From: Mangifera indica
Lineage: Eukaryota; Streptophyta; Magnoliopsida; Sapindales; Anacardiaceae
Length of the DNA: 64,000 nucleotides
NCBI RefSeq assembly: GCF_011075055.1
Contig: NC_058144.1
Location: 12,800,138-12,864,137 of the forward strand
Direction of reading: 5' to 3'
Shown here: piece by piece, positions 60,240 through 64,000 of the stretch
Layout of the letters: every line of letters starts with the position of its first letter
How positions within the stretch are numbered: the first letter of the stretch is position 1
Notes under the pieces: model-generated
The model's database searches: none
What the model was told of the DNA's origin: nothing
The model's input: only the letters and a program-made list of their open reading frames with translations
Translations under genes and position numbers: made by a program

Positions 60240-60356
60240 TTGAGTGGAGGGGCATTTTCGTCTCTTCGCAATTTTGGGGCATTTTCGTTTAATGTTAAAA
60301 GTTTGGGGTAATTTCGTTTTGCCCCTTAATCTTTGGGGTAATTATTTTAATTTCCC
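60240..60356. repeat. Right TIR of the MULE
   Basis: Inverted, it reads gggaaattaaaataattacc then ccaaa, aacgaaattaccccaaac, and aacgaaaatgcccc twice. It is the counterpart of the left TIR and includes an extra cgaaaatgcccc unit. Confidence 0.8.
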
Positions 60357-61090
60357 ATAAAATTATCCTTTAATAAAAATATTTAAAAAATTATAAATTC
60401 ATCACATTTTTTCCACCCAGATTTAAGAACTAACAATTCCTTACACCCCCCCTCCACCCCAACCTTTCCCCCACCCAAAGTTTAAACGTCACTATTTTCC
60501 CCTAGGGTTTGAATTTTCTCCTATATCGCTTCTCCAGTGATTGAAGTTGGCCAACATCCTCCCTCTCATCTCCTGAATAAAGATGAATAATTGGCAAGGA
60601 TCTGTGCGTCACACAGATCACATCAACCGATCTATGAGTCAGTCAATGATTTATTCTCGTCCAGGAGATGGGAGGGTGGAGGTTAGCTAACTCTGATTAT
60701 CGGAGAAGTAACAAGGGAAAAATGCAAACCCTAGGGGAAAAATAGTGATTTTTCAAACTTTGGGTGAGGGGAAAAGGGGGGGATTGTTAGTTTTTAAACC
60801 TAGAAAAAATATGATAAATTTATTTTTTTAATATTTTTATTAAATAACGATTTTACCCTTGATAATAATAATGAAATTTAACAGAATAGTAAGTATTTAG
60901 ATTTTCGATAATTAACAAATGAAAAATTAAGTTTACACCAAACTTTTATGTGTTTCATCAATAGTTACAAATATGATGGACTCGTTTAATTAGCAGCGTA
61001 ATCCATGAAACAAATAATAATACATTTATGAAACAAACTTTTCATATCATGCACATGTGATGACTTTCGTGGATTAGTCTTTTATACTAG

Positions 61091-62105
61091 TAGACACGTC
61101 AATTGGGTCGGGCTAAATGGAGCCCAGCCTGAAGCACAAAAAAAAACCTGGCACGAGAAGACCCGGTCCGACATTATAGCATGTCGGGCTAGGCCCATGG
61201 GCCTATTGGGCCGGGTTTAGAGTTTTAATATTAAACTCATGGGCTAGCCCGATACTGTATATAAAAAATAAAAATAAAAAAATATTTTTTTTTACTTCAA
61301 CCTTGGAAAAGCAAAGAGCTTGCTTCAACCACAAGGCAGTGGCAGAAGCCGTTGGGCTCTGCTTAATTTTTTTTTAATTTATTTATTTATTTTATATAAA
61401 TTCATTCTATTTTTCTTCATTTTCAGTTTTATTTACAAATATTTTAATCTCTCAATCTCAATTATTTCATTATATTTTCAATCTCATTTTTTCTCATTAA
61501 CTCTCTTTCGAAAAATATTTAAATTCGTAAATAATAATTCTTTATATTTATAATTTCATTTTTATTTTAATTTTATCATTATAAAATATTATAATCTGAT
61601 TTCGTAAATAATAATTTTTTTATCTTTGAAGAATTCAGATATTTAGATATAGAAGATGAGTAGATAAATGTTATATAGTAGATATATTTTATTTATGTTT
61701 TGTAATTTATACAATATGTAAATTAATTATTTATATTATGTTATCAATTTATAATATTTTTTATCATGTAATTACGGTATTCTTCTACCACAAGTGAGAG
61801 ATTATAAATAAAATATTCGAGATACTGTTCTCGGTTTTAATAATTGAAAAATAATTGTGTTTAAAAATTTTAATTAAAATTTTTTAAAAAAAATTGATTA
61901 AATAGGTCGGCCCAGCCTTACCCGATTAAAGTCCGGCCCAATTAAGGCTCATTATTATATGCGTCGGGCATTGAGCCTTTATATATCAATGGGTCAACAC
62001 GGCCCAAAAACCCATTATTGTTTGGGCCTCGAGCCTGACCCGACCCATTAGCCCAATGGGCCAAGCCAGAGCCGGCCAGCCTGACCCAACCCATTGACAC
62101 CACTA
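61091..62105. mobile_element. hAT-type MITE, 1015 bp
   Basis: Left end tagacacgtcaattgggtcg and right end (inverted) tagtggtgtcaatgggttgg are imperfect TIRs. Flanks tatactag (61083-61090) and tttactag (62106-62113) agree at 7 of 8. Subterminal zones are rich in gggcc/ggccc words (cccatgggcctattgggccg) around an AT-rich, non-coding centre. This is the well-known look of GC-rich-ended plant hAT MITEs. Confidence 0.8.
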
Positions 62106-62113
62106 TTTACTAG

Positions 62114-63840
62114 ACTGATCCATAGAATAAATAATAATATATTCATAAAAAAAAAAATTGATAATACCACACCCGTGATATGTCTTTATCAATGTCCACA
62201 CAATAGTTTGGTGAATCATTAAAAGACTAGTTTTATGGCATTGTCACTTAAGTCCAATAGTTAATATTGAAGTTTAAGTTATAATAATTCATTTAGAAAG
62301 ACTAAATTAGGTTAGAGAATAATGATTCCTTTGGAATTTACTGGTTAGGCTATCTTGAATCCGTTGAAATTGGTTGACTAGGTTATAATAATTCCTTTAA
62401 AATTGTCAATGTCGGAGATGACTAGTCCTTAATGTTAAAGTTGAGTTGTAATAATAATACATTTGGACAACACCAAATTAGGTGGTTGGACTCCAAATGA
62501 TTCCTCTAAAATTGTGTGAACATTATTATCAATATTGGTTGAGTTGACCTCAAAGAGAAATATTAAAACTTTCAGGAAGAAGGTTTAACTTTGATCTTGT
62601 ATAGTAATTATGAATCTGATCACTGTACTCAACGTTTATCCATCTAATTAAACTGAATGGAGCTCCTTGGTTACAAAAAAATATGTATATTGGCTCTGAG
62701 CTTTATTCTATGATTTTAGAGTTCTTTCTAAACATTTTTCTTTGGATCTTCTTCATATCTTGTTTTAGGATTTTAGAGTTTAATTTAGATAATCGTTACA
62801 CAGTACGAGAAGAGAAACAAGATAGGAGAAATAAAAATCCTAAACTCACATATATGGTTGAATATGGTTAACAATCATACTTGACCAAAATATACCTTAC
62901 TACTTAAAAGAGTACATTATTTGTATGTCTAATTATATATTTGAAATGTATGCACATAGAATTACTCATATTATGATTAGTGGATAGTTTGGCATTAAAC
63001 TGTCAAATAAGCCAATTCATTCATATCTAGAGTGAACACTCCTAAAACTGTGTTGAAATTTTTAGTTACTTTTTCATTCCATTATTTATTCATCAATAGA
63101 CATCATGTGACAAAGAGTATATACAATACCATACCATACTTTATTTCAATACCTCATTGATTTTTATCCCTAATTTTTTTCAAATTCTATTAAATTTTTT
63201 TATTTAGAGATACACATGGAATTATCACAGAAAATAAATAATAATAATAATAATAATAATAAGCCTCTTGAAAATGAACCTGCAGCATATTTACTACAAG
63301 ACAAATGATTGAAACTGAATCATAAAATCTTAAAATGATGAGTCTTTAAAATCCAACAACTTCCCAACAATATATTGAACTCATGATCTCATTCTGATTC
63401 TTGTAATTTTTCCCTGCATAATTTTTAAATTTTTAAGATAAAAATATTTTTATTTTTAATTAAATTTAATAAATAATATATAAAATAATTTAATTAATTA
63501 ATTTTATATTTAATAACATAAAAAAAATACTAATATATCATTAACATGAAAAATATTTTACAAAATAGACAAAATAATACTTTAACATATTATATATCAA
63601 TTTAAACAAACATAATATCAATTTATACTCAATAATTTTTTAAATATAATACATTTAAATAAAATAATATCTCATTTTTACAAGTATAATAATAATTTAT
63701 AACTAATAATCTTCTAAGTTGATGATATGATAATTTTTCATTTTTGGGTTTAGAAGGTTTCCCAAACCAAATACACCCATTTCGTCGGTTTTAAATGTAA
63801 CAAAAAATGTGGAACTGAAGTACTTTCATCGTATGCTTCA
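62114..63840. other. Intergenic, no gene seen
   Basis: AT-rich sequence with an (aat)n microsatellite at 63236-63261. The 62-codon frame at 62683 has no recognisable features. Words such as ataataattcctttaaaatt recur loosely at 62280-62500, suggesting an old local repeat. Confidence 0.5.
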
Positions 63841-63852
63841 TTGATAAGGTTC

Positions 63853-63862
63853 CTATATAAAG
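63853..63862 (+). promoter_or_regulatory. Strong TATA box near the right edge
   Basis: CTATATAAAG with GC-richer flanks (ttcCTATATAAAGGcttcc), 97 bp before an ATG at 63950. The spacing suits a transcription start near 63890. Confidence 0.5.
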
Positions 63863-63949
63863 GCTTCCAATAAGTCAATTACACAAAATTGTAAGCAATA
63901 AGAAAATTCTAGAATTGATGTAGTTACCTCTCCAACTGTCCTCTCTACA

Positions 63950-64000
63950 ATGGCCATGACAATACGTCTTGCCACCCTCCTGCTTTTGCAGAAGAGCTGA
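63950..64000 (+). CDS. Possible first coding bases of a gene running off the right edge
   Basis: ATG at 63950 gives MAMTIRLATLLLLQKS and then TGA at the last three bases. The hydrophobic run LATLLLL after a basic residue resembles the start of a signal peptide. The terminal stop may be avoided by splicing (ttttgcag just before it looks like an acceptor, so the frame could also be a leader). Support is only the well-placed TATA box and the N-terminal pattern; no family can be named. Confidence 0.25.
   Translation: MAMTIRLATLLLLQKS

Larger units (their letters stand above)
50851..60356. mobile_element. 9.5-kb Mutator-like element with convergent transposase and Ulp1-type genes
   Basis: Flanked by a perfect 9-bp TSD ataaaatta (50842-50850 and 60357-60365). 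TIRs: left ggaaaatttaaataaatgcc, right (inverted) gggaaattaaaataattacc. Both continue for about 100 bp with shared ttaccccaaa and aacgaaaatgcccc blocks. It carries a mudrA-like transposase on + (51878-54497) and a DUF1985/Ulp1 protease gene on - (60115-55198). Between their 3' ends lie about 700 bp including a (TA)n run (54786-54806). The gene pair fits the Ulp1-carrying MULE class known from plants (Kaonashi/KI-MULE, CUMULE). Confidence 0.92.
50728..60963. mobile_element. Second copy of the 7020-type MITE, split by a MULE
   Basis: Left part 50728-50850 (cccacctaaggtttgataca, then ctcaaatattcactcttcta) and right part 60366-60963 (atttaagaactaacaattcc, cctagggtttgaattttctc and the inverted end) together match the ends and centre of the 7020-7877 element in order. 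The MULE 50851-60356 interrupts them, duplicating ataaaatta. Outer boundaries are approximate; I found no clear TSD for this copy. Confidence 0.65.

Noticed and set aside
1..64000. tRNA or rRNA genes
   Set aside because: I looked for conserved A/B-box tRNA arrangements and rRNA cores and saw none; a dedicated scan would be needed to exclude tRNA relics.

Overview
The window reads as plant nuclear DNA, most likely from a eudicot. It is AT-rich, with short exons bounded by GT..AG introns, TATA boxes of the form CTATATAA, and many nested transposable elements. I cannot name the species. Four host-type loci are visible: the 3' part of a coiled-coil gene resembling plant CUE-domain proteins (3-2969, +); two tiny DVL/ROTUNDIFOLIA-like peptide genes (3652-3777 and 15900-16049, both -); a glutathione peroxidase pseudogene that has lost its catalytic exon (46407-47073, -); and a possible promoter and first exon at the right edge (63853-64000, +).

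The rest is mostly mobile DNA. Region by region: a Mutator-type MITE with a perfect 9-bp target duplication (7020-7877); a small hAT-type MITE (9550-9966); a decayed Ty1/copia element (about 10003-15010, -); a 5.6-kb BED-finger hAT element (21278-26903, -) carrying a captured glycyl-tRNA synthetase exon fragment; a gypsy relic with its integrase C-terminus and a probable 3' LTR (about 30255-33468, +); and a nested complex at 35431-46353. In that complex a short-LTR copia element (TSD gattt) holds a chromovirus-like gypsy element (36232-44736, -) and a probable solo LTR. Next come a hAT relic (about 47830-49450) and a GC-rich hAT MITE with a perfect 8-bp TSD (49633-50488).

The most informative element is a 9.5-kb Mutator-like element (MULE, 50851-60356, TSD ataaaatta) inserted inside a second copy of the 7020-type MITE. 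It has two convergent genes. One is a mudrA-like transposase on + (PB1, MuDR DNA-binding domain, DDE core, SWIM and CCHC fingers). The other is a 15-exon Ulp1/C48 cysteine-protease gene on - with a DUF1985 domain. Both frames can be followed end to end but carry stop codons, nearly all explained by C-to-T change at CAG or CGA codons. This matches the known class of Ulp1-carrying MULEs (Kaonashi/KI-MULE, CUMULE). The all-phase-0 intron set, the tandemly amplified mini-exon and a 21-bp-spaced palindrome array in intron 1 are the parts that look least ordinary.

A third hAT-type MITE lies at 61091-62105. All coordinates and splice junctions were read by eye; no alignments or database searches were run.
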